Source: an uncultured Lentibacter sp. (GTDB lineage Bacteria; Pseudomonadota; Alphaproteobacteria; Rhodobacterales; Rhodobacteraceae). From it: DNA of 64,000 nt. Positions 35,083 to 45,221 of this stretch are shown here, piece by piece (position 1 is the stretch's first letter; each line of letters begins with the position of its first letter). The notes beneath the pieces were generated by a model. The model saw only the letters and a program-made list of their open reading frames with translations. It was not told the DNA's origin and made no database searches. The stretch spans positions 310,001-374,000 of the forward strand of contig CANMGT010000003.1 in the NCBI GenBank assembly GCA_947497495.1, in the 5' to 3' direction. Position numbers and translations under genes: made by a program.

Positions 35083-36299
35083 TGGACGGCTCAAAGCACG
35101 AAGACACGCTCACAGGCGAGCAGCAAATTCGCAACTTTAACATCAACTTCGGCCCGCAGCACCCTGCGGCGCACGGGGTTTTGCGCCTTGTGCTCGAGCT
35201 TGACGGCGAGATCGTCGAGCGGTGTGACCCGCACATTGGCTTGCTGCACCGTGGCACCGAAAAGCTGATGGAAAGCCGCACCTACCTGCAAAACCTGCCG
35301 TATTTTGACCGCCTCGACTATGTCGGCACGATGAACCAGGAGCACGCTTGGTGCCTTGCCATCGAAAAGCTGACAGGCGTGGAAGCGCCGCGCCGCGCGA
35401 GCTTGATCCGCGTGCTCTACCTTGAGATGGGCCGCATCCTCAACCACCTGATGAACGTCACTACGCAAGCGCTTGACGTGGGGGCGCTGACGCCGCCTGT
35501 CTGGGGCTTTGAAGAGCGCGAAAAGCTGATGGTGTTTTACGAGCGCGCCTCTGGCGGACGTCTGCACTCAGCCTATTTCCGCCCCGGTGGTGTGCATCAA
35601 GATCTGCCACCAGAGCTGATCGACGACATTGATGAATGGGCAGAGGGCTTCCCGAAGTTCTTGGATGACTTGGGCGGGCTGCTCACAGAAAGCCGCATTT
35701 TCAAGCAGCGCAACGTCGATATCGGCGTTGTGACAGAAGAAGACGTGCTCGAGTTTGGCATGTCCGGCGTGATGGCGCGCTCTGTTGGCATGGCGTGGGA
35801 CTTGCGCCGCGCGCAGCCCTACGAGTGCTACGACGAGTTTGACTTCAAAATTCCCGTCGGCAAAAACGGTGACTGCTATGACCGCTACATCATGCGGATG
35901 GAAGAGATGCGCATTTCGGCGGATATCATGCGCCAAGCCTGTGCCAAGCTGAAAATGCCGGAAAACCAAGGCGATGTCTTGGCGCGCGGCAAGCTGACGC
36001 CGCCCAAGCGCTCGGACATGAAACAGTCGATGGAAGCCCTGATCCACCACTTCAAGCTTTACACTGAAGGCTTCAAAGTGCCCGAGGGCGAGGTTTACGT
36101 CGCGGTTGAAGCGCCCAAAGGCGAGTTCGGCGTGTTCCTTGTTTCGGATGGTTCAAACAAGCCTTACCGCACCAAGATTCGCGCGCCGGGCTATTTGCAC
36201 TTGCAGGCGATGGACCATGTCGCGACGGGCCACCAGCTTGCTGATGTTGCCGCGATCATCGGGACGATGGATGTCGTGTTCGGGGAGATCGACAGGTGA
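35082..36299 (+). CDS. nuoD: NADH-quinone oxidoreductase subunit D
   Basis: This 405-aa 49-kDa-type subunit forms the quinone-binding pocket with NuoB. Family landmarks are [15 protein letters not shown] at the N-terminus, [13 protein letters not shown], and SCRTRAPGY-like [12 protein letters not shown] at the C-terminus. The ATG at 35082 overlaps the nuoC stop. The next gene starts on GTG within the nuoD stop. Confidence 0.97.
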   Translation: MDGSKHEDTLTGEQQIRNFNINFGPQHPAAHGVLRLVLELDGEIVERCDPHIGLLHRGTEKLMESRTYLQNLPYFDRLDYVGTMNQEHAWCLAIEKLTGVEAPRRASLIRVLYLEMGRILNHLMNVTTQALDVGALTPPVWGFEEREKLMVFYERASGGRLHSAYFRPGGVHQDLPPELIDDIDEWAEGFPKFLDDLGGLLTESRIFKQRNVDIGVVTEEDVLEFGMSGVMARSVGMAWDLRRAQPYECYDEFDFKIPVGKNGDCYDRYIMRMEEMRISADIMRQACAKLKMPENQGDVLARGKLTPPKRSDMKQSMEALIHHFKLYTEGFKVPEGEVYVAVEAPKGEFGVFLVSDGSNKPYRTKIRAPGYLHLQAMDHVATGHQLADVAAIIGTMDVVFGEIDR

Positions 36300-36586
36300 A
36301 GCCAACCCGCTTCATAACACTGCTTTGCGCGGGCCTTGTGCTCGCGGGCTGTGCGGCGCCGCTTCCGGGCGGAGTGAGCCGCGCCGATATTGCGCTGTTT
36401 GAAGAGGGTATGGCGCAAGCGGGCTGCGTTGTGACGGGCGACAAGGCCGCCGCCGTGGTTGAAAAACACACTGGGTTTGGCGAGGCCAAGCTCAAGGAAA
36501 TATCAAGATACATGCTTGAACAAGAGCGCCTTCAACATGAAGGCACCGGAATCAAGCTTACGACTGGGAACTGTGCCGATGCTTAG
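36296..36586 (+). CDS. Small lipoprotein between nuoD and nuoE
   Basis: This 96-aa protein has a signal ending LAGC near residue 19, a lipobox, and a helical mature part with two Cys (QAGCVV and GNCADA). The start is a GTG overlapping the nuoD stop (GTGA), and its end overlaps the nuoE start by 8 bp. Translation is thus tightly coupled to the complex I genes. It matches no named family I recognise. A role in complex I assembly or at its periplasmic face is inference from position only. Confidence 0.72.
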   Translation: MKPTRFITLLCAGLVLAGCAAPLPGGVSRADIALFEEGMAQAGCVVTGDKAAAVVEKHTGFGEAKLKEISRYMLEQERLQHEGTGIKLTTGNCADA

Positions 36587-37718
36587 ACGTCTTTACCACG
36601 ATCAGCCCGAGAGCTTTGCTTTCACACCTGCCAACGCGGAGTGGGCCCGAGGCCAGATCAGCAAATATCCGGAAGGCCGCCAAGCCTCGGCGATCATCCC
36701 GCTGTTGTGGCGCGCCCAAGAGCAAGAAGGCTGGCTCAGCCGTAAAGCGATCGAAACAGTTTGTGACATGCTTGGCATGGCGCATATTCGCGGCCTCGAA
36801 GTGGCGACGTTTTACTTTATGTTTCAGCTGCAACCTGTTGGTTCTGTTGCGCATTTGCAAATTTGCGGCACGCTGAGCTGCATGATTTGCGGCGCGGAAG
36901 ACCTTATCGCAGTGTGCCGCGAGAAGATCGCCGACAAGCCACATGCCCTGTCGGCGGATGGCAAGTTCTCTTGGGAAGAAGTCGAATGCCTTGGCGCCTG
37001 CTCGAACGCTCCGATGGCACAGATCGGCAAAGATTACTTTGAGGACCTGACAGCAGCACGCCTTAGCGAGATCATTGATGATCTGGCGGCAGGCAAAGTG
37101 CCAGCCCCGGGCCCGCAAAACGGGCGCTACGCCGCAGAGCCGCTGTCGGGCCTCACAAGTCTGACAGAGTATGACAGCGGCAAGACGCAGTATAATGCGA
37201 GCGCTCAGGCTGCCGTAGATTTGGGCGAAACCTTAAAGCGGATTGATGGCACCGAGGTGCCGATTTTGACGCCTTGGCTGGATCGCACTGATAAGAACAC
37301 CGGCAAGAACACTGGCAAGTCGGCTGGCAAGGCCAAAAAGCCAGCCGTCAAGAAGGCAGAGACAGCGAAGGCTGCGGCCACGAAGAAGCCGGCGGCCAAG
37401 GCGACTGCAAAGACAGCCGTGACGCCAGCTTCTGAAGCGACCAAAGAGAAAAAACCCAAGACACTGAGCGCGCCGCGCAAGGCCGGAGCGGATGATCTCA
37501 AGTTGATCAGCGGTGTCGGGCCAAAGCTTGAAGGTACGCTCAACGAGATGGGCTTCTGGCATTTTGACCAGATCGCCAAGTGGGGCCCAAGCGAGATCGC
37601 CTGGGTCGATAGCCGCTTGAAATTCAAGGGGCGTATCGAACGCGACGACTGGATGGCACAGGCCAAGATTCTGGCCGAAGGTGGCGAAACTGAATTTTCT
37701 AAGCGTAGTAAAAAGTAA
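36579..37718 (+). CDS. nuoE: NADH-quinone oxidoreductase subunit E with H3TH-type C-terminal extension
   Basis: Residues 1-175 are the thioredoxin-like NuoE (24-kDa) domain that holds the 2Fe-2S cluster N1a with C96, C101, C137 and C141. Normal NuoE ends near residue 170-220. Here an acidic/neutral stretch is followed by a Lys/Ala-rich linker (240-300) and a helix-hairpin-helix-like domain (301-379) containing [14 protein letters not shown]. The same domain ends the next gene's product. The ATG at 36579 gives the usual family start. The tail could bind nucleic acid or act as a protein-binding module. Confidence 0.95.
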   Translation: MLRRLYHDQPESFAFTPANAEWARGQISKYPEGRQASAIIPLLWRAQEQEGWLSRKAIETVCDMLGMAHIRGLEVATFYFMFQLQPVGSVAHLQICGTLSCMICGAEDLIAVCREKIADKPHALSADGKFSWEEVECLGACSNAPMAQIGKDYFEDLTAARLSEIIDDLAAGKVPAPGPQNGRYAAEPLSGLTSLTEYDSGKTQYNASAQAAVDLGETLKRIDGTEVPILTPWLDRTDKNTGKNTGKSAGKAKKPAVKKAETAKAAATKKPAAKATAKTAVTPASEATKEKKPKTLSAPRKAGADDLKLISGVGPKLEGTLNEMGFWHFDQIAKWGPSEIAWVDSRLKFKGRIERDDWMAQAKILAEGGETEFSKRSKK

Positions 37719-37748
37719 CCGGGAAAATCCGGTACAGGGGGACGAAAC

Positions 37749-38897
37749 ATGAAACATAATTCTGGATTGGGAACTTGCGGCTGGGTCATTTGGCTCTTGA
37801 GTTTGATTGCGGGCGTCGTGGGCTATCTGGCCTCGCGCGGTGCTGTTGGCTGGTTGCCAGCCGTTCTTGTGGGCCTCGCGATTGCGATTTTCCTTGGGCT
37901 GGTTCTGACAGCGATGTTCTGCAAAGGCAGCAAAGCAGAGAGTGACGCAGCGAACGGCTCATCAGACGTACAAGCCGCATCGGCAAGTTCAGCCACGGCG
38001 TCAACAACAGCGGCTGCGGCCGTTGGTGCGGGTGCCGTTGTGGCGGGAGCCGCGGCAACAGCGAGCACGGCGAAAGCCGAAAAAGCAGCAACTGACAAGG
38101 TTGCAGCAGAGAAGGGCGCTGCGAAAGCTGCCAGCACCGCGCCAACAACCTTGATGACGAATGTCGAAGGGGCTGCAGACGCGCCTGCGAAAGCCACAGC
38201 GAAGACAACTCCGAAAAAGCCTGCTGCCAAGAAAACAGCTGCGAAATCTTCCGGAACCGCAAGCAAAACAGCTTCAAAACCGGCGGCGAAAGCAACCAAA
38301 GCAGCTGCAAAACCAGCAGCGGCAAAACCAGCGGCCCCCAAGTCAGCGGCCAAAACGACAACTCCAAAGGCCAAGACAGCGACCAAAGCGGCGACGAAGC
38401 CAGCTGCGAAGACGACGAAAGCAGCACCGGCCAAGTCTTCTACAGCCAAGTCTGCCACGGCGAAGACGGCCGCTGCCAAGCCAGCCGCGAAGGCGCCAAA
38501 GGCCAAAGCAGCCGCAAAGCCCGCCACGAAGGCGGCGCCAAAGGCTGCGGCCAAGAGCGCGCCCAAAGCTGCCGCCAAGACAACAGCCAAGTCGACAGCA
38601 GCTGCGAAAAAGCCAGCCGCCGCCAAGAAGCCTCGCACCATGAAAGCGCCGCGCAAGTCCGGCGCTGATGATCTGAAACTGATCAGCGGTGTTGGCCCCA
38701 AGCTTGAGCAAACGTTGAACGGCCTTGGCTTCTGGCACTTTGACCAGGTGGCAAAGTGGACAAAAGCCGATGTTGCATGGGTTGACGACAACCTGAGATT
38801 CAAAGGCCGTATCGAGCGCGATGACTGGATGAAACAAGCCAAGATCCTCGCGGCGGGTGGCGAAACCGAGTTTTCAAAGAAGAACAAGAAAGCTTGA
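37749..38897 (+). CDS. Membrane-anchored histone-H1-like protein with H3TH-type C-terminal domain
   Basis: This 382-aa protein has two N-terminal membrane helices (about 11-27 and 35-57), a roughly 210-residue Lys/Ala/Pro-rich linker resembling histone H1 tails, and a C-terminal domain (297-382). That domain is strongly similar to the NuoE tail, sharing [25 protein letters not shown] and GGETEFSK. The gene lies 30 bp after nuoE and probably arose by duplication of the NuoE tail. A basic linker with an HhH domain suggests DNA or RNA contact at the membrane, but this is not shown. Confidence 0.8.
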   Translation: MKHNSGLGTCGWVIWLLSLIAGVVGYLASRGAVGWLPAVLVGLAIAIFLGLVLTAMFCKGSKAESDAANGSSDVQAASASSATASTTAAAAVGAGAVVAGAAATASTAKAEKAATDKVAAEKGAAKAASTAPTTLMTNVEGAADAPAKATAKTTPKKPAAKKTAAKSSGTASKTASKPAAKATKAAAKPAAAKPAAPKSAAKTTTPKAKTATKAATKPAAKTTKAAPAKSSTAKSATAKTAAAKPAAKAPKAKAAAKPATKAAPKAAAKSAPKAAAKTTAKSTAAAKKPAAAKKPRTMKAPRKSGADDLKLISGVGPKLEQTLNGLGFWHFDQVAKWTKADVAWVDDNLRFKGRIERDDWMKQAKILAAGGETEFSKKNKKA

Positions 38898-38909
38898 TAG
38901 GACAAAATT

Positions 38910-39128
38910 ATGAGCGGCGACGATAACAGCCAACAAGAGCGCAAGGGGCGGGTGGCTTCACTCGTGATTGCAGTTTCGATGTTGGTCTGGATCGCCGCTC
39001 AATGGCTTGGCCCTGCCGTGGGGCTGCCGGGGCGCTATGCGCTTCTGATCGATTTCGCGGCCATCGGGGCGCTCCTCTGGGCGCTCGTGGTGACACTTCA
39101 GATTTGGCGCGCGCGCCGCGACAGTTAA
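38910..39128 (+). CDS. Small two-helix membrane protein (DUF5337-like)
   Basis: This 72-aa protein has a polar N-terminus (about 15 residues) and two membrane helices (about 15-33 and 43-66), ending in Arg-rich WRARRDS. Small proteins of this layout occur between nuoE and nuoF in Rhodobacteraceae, and I believe it belongs to DUF5337. It sits 10 bp upstream of nuoF and is clearly in the operon. Function unknown. Confidence 0.75.
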   Translation: MSGDDNSQQERKGRVASLVIAVSMLVWIAAQWLGPAVGLPGRYALLIDFAAIGALLWALVVTLQIWRARRDS

Positions 39129-39138
39129 GGACGAGAGC

Positions 39139-40428
39139 ATGCTCAAAGACCAGGACCGGATCTTTACCAACATCTACGGGATGCATGAGCGCACCTTGAA
39201 GGGTGCCGAGGCGCGTGGCCATTGGGACGGAACCGACAAGCTCATCCAGAAGGGCCGTGACTGGATCATCGACGAGATGAAAGCCAGCGGCTTGCGTGGA
39301 CGCGGCGGCGCGGGATTCCCGACGGGCCTCAAGTGGAGCTTCATGCCCAAAGAGAGTGATGGGCGGCCATCGTACCTCGTGATCAACGCGGATGAATCAG
39401 AGCCGGGCACATGCAAAGATCGTGAGATCATGCGCCATGATCCGCACACGCTTATCGAGGGCGCGCTTCTGGCGAGCTTCGCGATGCAGGCGCATGCCTG
39501 CTACATCTATATTCGCGGTGAATATATTCGCGAGAAAGAAGCGCTGCAGGCCGCGATCGACGAAGCCTATGAGGCGGGCAAGCTGGGCGTGAACGCCGCT
39601 GGCTCAGGCTGGGACTTTGACCTTTATCTTCACCACGGAGCGGGCGCCTATATTTGCGGCGAAGAGACAGCGCTTCTGGAAAGCCTTGAAGGCAAGAAGG
39701 GTATGCCGCGGATGAAGCCGCCGTTCCCCGCGGGCGCGGGCCTTTATGGCTGCCCGACAACTGTGAACAACGTCGAGAGCATCGCCGTGGTGCCGACGAT
39801 CCTGCGCCGCGGCGCGGCTTGGTTCTCAAGCTTCGGACGCCCGAACAACGCGGGCACCAAGCTGTTCGCCATTTCGGGCCATGTGAACAACCCTTGCGTT
39901 GTCGAAGAAGAGATGAGCATCCCGTTTGAGGAGCTGATCGAAAAACACTGCGGTGGCATTCGTGGTGGCTGGGACAACCTCAAAGCCGTTATCCCCGGCG
40001 GATCTTCTGTGCCGCTGGTGCGCGGTGAAAACATGCGCGACGCGATCATGGATTTTGACGCGCTCAAAGAGAAGGGCTCCTCGCTTGGCACCGCCGCTGT
40101 CATCGTGATGGACCAGTCAACCGACATCATCAAAGGCATCTACCGCCTCGCGAAATTCTACAAGCACGAGAGTTGCGGCCAGTGCACGCCGTGCCGCGAA
40201 GGCACCGGCTGGATGATGCGGGTGATGGAACGGCTGGTTGAGGGCAACGCCGACCCAGAAGAGATCGACATGCTCTGGGACGTGACCAAGCAGGTTGAAG
40301 GCCATACCATTTGCGCTCTCGGCGACGCGGCGGCTTGGCCTATTCAGGGGCTCATCCGCAACTTCCGTGACGAGATCGAAGACCGTATCAAAGCCCAGCA
40401 ATCGGGCAAATCAGTGGCGGCGGAGTAA
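39139..40428 (+). CDS. nuoF: NADH-quinone oxidoreductase subunit F
   Basis: NuoF binds NADH, FMN and the 4Fe-4S cluster N3, taking hydride from NADH. The 429-aa protein shows the FMN/NADH motif [26 protein letters not shown], the [14 protein letters not shown] block, and the N3 ligands in [15 protein letters not shown] with a later Cys in HTICALGD. Length is normal. An SD-like ACGAGAG precedes the ATG. Confidence 0.97.
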   Translation: MLKDQDRIFTNIYGMHERTLKGAEARGHWDGTDKLIQKGRDWIIDEMKASGLRGRGGAGFPTGLKWSFMPKESDGRPSYLVINADESEPGTCKDREIMRHDPHTLIEGALLASFAMQAHACYIYIRGEYIREKEALQAAIDEAYEAGKLGVNAAGSGWDFDLYLHHGAGAYICGEETALLESLEGKKGMPRMKPPFPAGAGLYGCPTTVNNVESIAVVPTILRRGAAWFSSFGRPNNAGTKLFAISGHVNNPCVVEEEMSIPFEELIEKHCGGIRGGWDNLKAVIPGGSSVPLVRGENMRDAIMDFDALKEKGSSLGTAAVIVMDQSTDIIKGIYRLAKFYKHESCGQCTPCREGTGWMMRVMERLVEGNADPEEIDMLWDVTKQVEGHTICALGDAAAWPIQGLIRNFRDEIEDRIKAQQSGKSVAAE

Positions 40429-40432
40429 GACA

Positions 40433-40912
40433 GTGCACCTCGCAGAACTCAACATTGGCCGTTTGACTGCCCCCGTGGATGATCCGCGGGTGGCTGAGTT
40501 CATGGACAATCTTGACCGTGTGAACGGCATGGGCAAACGCATGCCCGGTTTTGTGTGGATGATGGAAGGCTCGGGCGAGCCTGGCACGGGCAACACCGAG
40601 AACAACATCGACGATGATCCGCAGTTTGTCGCCAACCTGACGGTTTGGGAAGACGGCGAGAGCCTTGGCAACTTTGTGTTCAACACCGTGCACAAGCAGT
40701 TTTACGAGCGCCGCGCCGAGTGGTTCGAGTTGATGGGCGAACAGCACTTCGTGATGTGGCATGTGCCCGAGGGCCATGAGCCGACGCTTGAAGAAGCGCT
40801 GGAGCGTCTTGAAATGCGCAAGGCAAACGGCGACAGTGACGAAGCCTTTGGCTGGGACACCTTGAGAGCGATGGGCCTGACGCCCCGGCAATGCGAGGTG
40901 GCCGCCGAATGA
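40433..40912 (+). CDS. DUF3291-type protein
   Basis: This 159-aa soluble protein begins VHLAELNIGRL and contains PGFVWMMEG, FVANLTVWED and HFVMWHVPEGHEPTLEEALERLE, the pattern of DUF3291 proteins, which are ferredoxin-like dimeric-barrel folds. The GTG at 40433 starts 4 bp after nuoF; an in-frame upstream extension overlaps nuoF and is discarded. It overlaps the next gene as ATGA. Its role in the complex I operon is unknown. Confidence 0.75.
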   Translation: MHLAELNIGRLTAPVDDPRVAEFMDNLDRVNGMGKRMPGFVWMMEGSGEPGTGNTENNIDDDPQFVANLTVWEDGESLGNFVFNTVHKQFYERRAEWFELMGEQHFVMWHVPEGHEPTLEEALERLEMRKANGDSDEAFGWDTLRAMGLTPRQCEVAAE

Positions 40913-41136
40913 AAGCCATGCTTGACGGAATCCAGAGCCTCGTTGCCGCAGTTGTTTTTGCGGGTGTCGGGCTTGTGCCAGCTTGGTTCGCGCATCTGGC
41001 GATCGCGGGGGCGCTTGCGCCTGCGTGGGGCTATGGCGCGATTGCCCTTCTGGTGGTGTTCACCGGCATGATGGTGTTTTCTTTCCTGCGCAAAGCGGGT
41101 TCGGGCATCGGCCCGCTCAGAGAGCGGAGGCGGTGA
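40909..41136 (+). CDS. Small two-helix membrane protein
   Basis: This 75-aa protein has two hydrophobic helices (about residues 8-32 and 38-60) and a basic C-terminal tail (PLRERRR). The ATG overlaps the DUF3291 stop as ATGA, and its own stop overlaps the methyltransferase start as TGATG. No family is recognised. Confidence 0.65.
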   Translation: MKAMLDGIQSLVAAVVFAGVGLVPAWFAHLAIAGALAPAWGYGAIALLVVFTGMMVFSFLRKAGSGIGPLRERRR

Positions 41137-41843
41137 TGAAAGACACTCATGACAGCCAAATTCGCACGCTTTTGGGGCTGGAGAACGCCTTTGAAGATTA
41201 CGCGTTTGATGAGTCACGCGTTGATTTGTCCGGCTGGAACTCGACGCATCCTTTTTTCCGTCGTTTGCTGGAAGAGTTCAAACCCAAGCTCATCATCGAG
41301 CTGGGAGTGTGGAAGGGTATGTCTTCGCTGCACATGGCCGTGCAATCCGGCAAGCTTGGATTGAAAACCGAGATATTGGCGATCGACACATGGCTCGGAT
41401 CGTCTGCGCATTTGTCAAGTGATGGCCGCCGTGACGAGCTCTCGCCACGCAACGGTTATCCGACGCTTTACGAGACATTTTTGGCGAATGTTTACTCCAA
41501 GAAGCAGCAGGACGTCATCGTGCCGCTGCCGATGGATGGCACTTCAGCGGCTTTTGCTCTCAAACGTCTGGGTGTTAAAGCCGACCTGATCCACATTGAT
41601 GCGTCCCACGAATACGAAGCCTGTTTGCAAGACTTCCGCAACTACTGGGAGATTTTGGCTGATGACGGCGTGATGCTGTGCGACGATTACGGAATATGGC
41701 CTGATGTGAGCCGTGCTGTTTGCCAATTTGCGGCAGAAGTCGAACGGCCAGTTTGGGCGAGCATGGCAAAAGCCGTAATTTGCAAAGATGCCAGCGTCGG
41801 GTTTGATCTTACGCTTGATAAACGCAGGGAGATACGGGCATGA
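41136..41843 (+). CDS. Class I SAM-dependent methyltransferase (Methyltransf_24-like)
   Basis: This 235-aa protein has the Rossmann methyltransferase motif I LIIELGVWKGMSS, an acidic motif II in LAIDTW, and the HIDASHEYEAC segment typical of Methyltransf_24 enzymes often found with glycan genes. Neighbouring bases look more AT-rich than the nuo genes, which suggests insertion into the operon. It overlaps the small membrane protein gene upstream and a lipoprotein gene downstream. The methyl acceptor is unknown. Confidence 0.78.
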   Translation: MKDTHDSQIRTLLGLENAFEDYAFDESRVDLSGWNSTHPFFRRLLEEFKPKLIIELGVWKGMSSLHMAVQSGKLGLKTEILAIDTWLGSSAHLSSDGRRDELSPRNGYPTLYETFLANVYSKKQQDVIVPLPMDGTSAAFALKRLGVKADLIHIDASHEYEACLQDFRNYWEILADDGVMLCDDYGIWPDVSRAVCQFAAEVERPVWASMAKAVICKDASVGFDLTLDKRREIRA

Positions 41844-42205
41844 CAGGACTTTCGTTTGCGATCCGGAGCGCCATTGCTTTGACACTCGCTGTTCCTTTGA
41901 TGGGCTGTGATCAGGCCAAGGCCAAGTTGGCACGCAACTCCTATTTTTATCAGGGCGTGACGTTCAAATCCAAGATCGAGAAGTCCAAGGAAAGCCGCCA
42001 AGACTTTCGGGTAGTTGTGCCCAACGCTTCGAAGGGTTTGACAGGCGCACGCGAGGCGGCCCGTGTCGGGGCCAACCGTTACTGCATTGAGAATTATGGC
42101 TCAACCGACATGACATATGCGGGGCAAAGCCCTGACAGCGAGAATGAAGATCTGATCCTCACAGACGGCAAGCTTGTGTTCAGCGCACGGTGCGCCGGGT
42201 GGTGA
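41840..42205 (+). CDS. Small lipoprotein downstream of methyltransferase
   Basis: This 121-aa protein has a signal of about 22 residues ending LMGC, a lipobox. The mature part contains two Cys (RYCIEN, SARCAG) that could pair. The ATG overlaps the methyltransferase stop (ATGA). A hairpin overlaps its own stop codon, so a transcript may end here. No family is recognised. Confidence 0.68.
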   Translation: MTGLSFAIRSAIALTLAVPLMGCDQAKAKLARNSYFYQGVTFKSKIEKSKESRQDFRVVVPNASKGLTGAREAARVGANRYCIENYGSTDMTYAGQSPDSENEDLILTDGKLVFSARCAGW

Positions 42206-42230
42206 TTGCGCCGACATATCACGGCGCAAT
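42205..42230 (+). terminator. Hairpin terminator candidate inside the nuo operon
   Basis: ATTGCGCC (42205-42212) pairs with GGCGCAAT (42223-42230) around a 10-nt loop, followed by TTTGG. It begins at the stop codon of the lipoprotein gene and precedes a 130-bp gap, the longest inside the nuo cluster. Confidence 0.5.
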
Positions 42231-42263
42231 TTGGCGAAAACCTGCACAAAACATCGGGTTTGT

Positions 42264-42287
42264 GGCTTGTTATTGCATAACAAAGCC
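42264..42287. promoter_or_regulatory. Imperfect palindrome upstream of the DUF5333-like/nuoG genes
   Basis: GGCTTGTTAT (42264-42273) and ATAACAA-a-GCC (42277-42287) form an inverted repeat with a 3-nt loop and one bulge. It follows a terminator-like hairpin and precedes the next gene by 72 bp, which fits an operator or re-initiating promoter region. Confidence 0.4.
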
Positions 42288-42359
42288 GCGCGCTCCCATG
42301 TCACGCAGAGAAGGGGGCCCTCTGTTGGCGCCCCACAATCGCGTGAGAGGAGAACAAGC

Positions 42360-42782
42360 ATGCGTGTGATGACAGGAATGACGACAGCCCTAACAGTGGC
42401 CATCATGGCCAGCACTTTGGCCGTGAGCGCAGCAGCCGCAAAGCCTGCGCTGAAGGATGTCAAAGAGATCGACGACAAGATGTTGTACGTGGGCTTGGCA
42501 CTTGAAGTGTCCGAGCAATGCAGCAGTATCGCTGCGCGTAAAATGAAAGGCATCTCCTATCTTTGGGCCGTTAAGAACCGCGCCAATGATTTGGGCTATA
42601 CCGACGACGAAATCGATGCGTATCGCAAGAGCAAGGCCAACAAGGCCCGCATTCGCGCGCGCGCAGAAGACTATGTGAAATCCAAAGGGCTCGATCCGAA
42701 GAGCGCTGCCGACTTATGCACCCTTGGCAAAGCCGAGATTGCAGCGGGCAGTGTGATCGGGAGCCTGCTGAGAGCAAAGTGA
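42360..42782 (+). CDS. Small secreted protein (DUF5333-like)
   Basis: This 140-aa protein has a signal peptide (about 25 residues, cleaved near VSAAAA) and a helical mature domain with two Cys (SEQCSS and DLCTLG). Layout and position before nuoG resemble DUF5333 proteins of Rhodobacteraceae. The ATG at 42360 follows GAGAGGAG; the longer in-frame frame runs through the palindrome and is rejected. It ends 6 bp before nuoG. Function unknown. Confidence 0.72.
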   Translation: MRVMTGMTTALTVAIMASTLAVSAAAAKPALKDVKEIDDKMLYVGLALEVSEQCSSIAARKMKGISYLWAVKNRANDLGYTDDEIDAYRKSKANKARIRARAEDYVKSKGLDPKSAADLCTLGKAEIAAGSVIGSLLRAK

Positions 42783-42788
42783 GACGAC

Positions 42789-44807
42789 ATGAGTGATTTA
42801 CGCAAGATCATCATTGATGACAAAGAAGTAGAAGCCGAAGGCGCCATGACGCTGATACAGGCCTGCGAGCAGGCTGGCGTCGAAGTTCCGCGCTTTTGCT
42901 ATCACGAGCGGCTGTCTATCGCGGGCAACTGCCGGATGTGTCTTGTGGAAGTTGTCGGCGGCCCGCCCAAGCCAGCGGCATCTTGCGCCATGCAGGTGCG
43001 TGACTTGCGCCCCGGCCCGGAAGGCCAGCCGCCTGTCGTGAAGACAAATTCACCTATGGTGAAAAAGGCGCGCGAAGGCGTGATGGAGTTCCTGTTGATC
43101 AACCATCCGCTCGACTGCCCGATCTGCGACCAGGGCGGCGAGTGCGACTTGCAAGACCAAGCCATGGCTTACGGCGTTGATTTCAGCCGCTTCCGCGAGC
43201 CAAAGCGCGCGACGGAAGACCTGAACCTCGGCCCGCTCGTGGAAACCCACATGACGCGCTGCATTTCCTGCACCCGCTGCGTGCGCTTCACCAGCGAAGT
43301 TGCCGGCATCACCACAATGGGCCAGACGGGCCGCGGCGAAGACAGCGAGATCACCGCTTATTTGGGCGAGACGCTCGACACCAACCTACAGGGCAACATC
43401 ATTGATCTGTGCCCGGTTGGCGCTTTGGTGAGCAAGCCCTACGCCTTTACAGCGCGCCCGTGGGAGCTGACAAAGACCGAGACGATCGATGTGATGGACG
43501 CTCTTGGCTCCAACATCCGCGTTGACACGAAGGGCCGCGAAGTCATGCGCATCTTGCCGCGCAACCATGACGGCGTGAACGAAGAGTGGATTTCTGACAA
43601 AACACGCTTTGTCTGGGACGGGTTGCGCCGCCAGCGTCTTGATACGCCCTACATTCGCGAGAATGGCAAGCTGCGTAAAGCCGGTTGGGACGAAGCCCTG
43701 ACGCTTGCCGCAAGCAAAATCAAAGGCGCGAACAAACTGGCCGGCCTCGTCGGTGACTTGTCGTCGGTTGAAGCGGCTTTCGCGCTCAAGCAACTGGTTA
43801 AAGGGCAGGGCGGCATGGTCGAGTGCCGCACGGACGGTGCGAAGCTACCAGCTGGCAACCGCTCGGGCTATGTTGGCACAGCGACGATTGAAGACATCGA
43901 CAGCGCCCAGATGATCCAACTCATCGGCACAAACCCACGTGATGAAGCGCCAGTTTTGAATGCGCGCATTCGTCAGGCTTGGACGCGTGGGGCCAATATC
44001 GGCCTCGTCGGCCAACCTGTTGATCTGACATATGAATATCACCACGTTGGCGATGACCGCGCAGCCCTGGACGATCTCTTGGGGCGCAAGTTCAACGAAG
44101 TCCTTGACGTTGAAAGCCTTGTGATCGTTGGCCAAGGCGCGATCCGCGAAGCCGACGGCGCTGCCGTTCTGGCGGCGGCGATGAAGCTCGCAGAAGCCAC
44201 GGGCTCCAAGCTCATGGTTCTGCACACCGCAGCCAGCCGCGTCGGCGCGATGGACATTGGTGCGGTTACGGATGGCGGCCTGAAAGCGGCGACGGAGGGG
44301 GCAGACGTAGTCTACAACCTCGGCGCTGACGAAGTCGACATTTCTGAAGGCGCCTTTGTGATCTACCAAGGCAGCCACGGCGACCGTGGCGCACACCGCG
44401 CTGACGTAATCTTGCCGAGCGCTGCCTATACGGAAGAGCAAGGCCTGTTTGTGAACACCGAAGGCCGCCCGCAACTGGCACTACGCGCGGGTTTTGCACC
44501 CGGCGAAGCCAAGGAAAACTGGGCCATCTTGCGCGCCCTTTCGGCTGAAATTGACGCCAAGCAGCCGTGGGACAGCCTTGCTGGCTTGCGCCAGGCGCTT
44601 GTTGCGGCAGTTCCGCATCTTGCCGAGATCGACTCGGTGCCAGAGAACGCATGGATCGCGGAGAAGACAGGCAAGCTCGGCAAGGCCAGCTTTGTGTACG
44701 CCGTGAGTGACTTCTACCTCACCAACCCGATCGCACGCGCTTCGGCCCTGATGGGCGAGTTGAGCGGCAACGCAAAAGCGCGTGGCCAGAAAGTGGCGGC
44801 CGAGTGA
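42789..44807 (+). CDS. nuoG: NADH-quinone oxidoreductase subunit G
   Basis: This 672-aa 75-kDa-type subunit carries clusters N1b, N4 and N5. The N-terminal 2Fe-2S ligands lie in [19 protein letters not shown], the N5 His/Cys set in [14 protein letters not shown], and further Cys in RCISCTRC and DLCPVGAL. The molybdopterin-oxidoreductase-like C-terminal domain follows. Its length is typical for alphaproteobacteria, shorter than E. coli NuoG. A lipoprotein gene starts within its stop. Confidence 0.97.
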   Translation: MSDLRKIIIDDKEVEAEGAMTLIQACEQAGVEVPRFCYHERLSIAGNCRMCLVEVVGGPPKPAASCAMQVRDLRPGPEGQPPVVKTNSPMVKKAREGVMEFLLINHPLDCPICDQGGECDLQDQAMAYGVDFSRFREPKRATEDLNLGPLVETHMTRCISCTRCVRFTSEVAGITTMGQTGRGEDSEITAYLGETLDTNLQGNIIDLCPVGALVSKPYAFTARPWELTKTETIDVMDALGSNIRVDTKGREVMRILPRNHDGVNEEWISDKTRFVWDGLRRQRLDTPYIRENGKLRKAGWDEALTLAASKIKGANKLAGLVGDLSSVEAAFALKQLVKGQGGMVECRTDGAKLPAGNRSGYVGTATIEDIDSAQMIQLIGTNPRDEAPVLNARIRQAWTRGANIGLVGQPVDLTYEYHHVGDDRAALDDLLGRKFNEVLDVESLVIVGQGAIREADGAAVLAAAMKLAEATGSKLMVLHTAASRVGAMDIGAVTDGGLKAATEGADVVYNLGADEVDISEGAFVIYQGSHGDRGAHRADVILPSAAYTEEQGLFVNTEGRPQLALRAGFAPGEAKENWAILRALSAEIDAKQPWDSLAGLRQALVAAVPHLAEIDSVPENAWIAEKTGKLGKASFVYAVSDFYLTNPIARASALMGELSGNAKARGQKVAAE

Positions 44808-45214
44808 AGCTTAACACTCTCATAACGCTTGGCGCTTTGGCGCTCACGGCTTGCGCGCCTGTCAGCGAAGTGAGCCGTGCGGCCCCCGTGGCTGATGTGA
44901 ACCGCGTGCTGAATTACGCGGGCATTGAGACGCGGCTGCTGGACGGTGATCTGGTGCAATTTGTCGTCAAGATGACGGGCGAACCTGTGCCAACAGACGT
45001 GAGTAACTACGCAGAATGCGCTGCGGCGCAGTATTCGCTGATCCGCGGATACGGATTTGCGCGCCATGTGCGCACAAATGTTGAAAATAAGGGTGGTCAG
45101 TGGCTCGGAGATGCGGTTTATACCATCTCAGCTGCACTGCCGCGCGGTTTGAAGACAATTGACGCTGAAGTCATTGTTCAGAACTGCTTGGAAGACAAGA
45201 TACCGATGGTGTGA
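44804..45214 (+). CDS. Small lipoprotein between nuoG and nuoH
   Basis: This 136-aa protein has a signal ending LTAC at residue 17, a lipobox, and two Cys in the mature part (YAECAA, VQNCLED). The start is GTG, overlapping the nuoG stop (GTGA), like the lipoprotein between nuoD and nuoE. It ends 7 bp before nuoH. Several lipoproteins are thus coupled to complex I subunits here. No family is recognised. Confidence 0.7.
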   Translation: MKLNTLITLGALALTACAPVSEVSRAAPVADVNRVLNYAGIETRLLDGDLVQFVVKMTGEPVPTDVSNYAECAAAQYSLIRGYGFARHVRTNVENKGGQWLGDAVYTISAALPRGLKTIDAEVIVQNCLEDKIPMV

Positions 45215-45221
45215 GGGGCTA

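Noticed and set aside
37823..38944. 373-codon minus-strand frame opposite the histone-H1-like gene
   Set aside because: The plus frame has membrane helices and a C-terminal domain conserved in NuoE. The antisense frame is only the complement of Lys/Ala codons.
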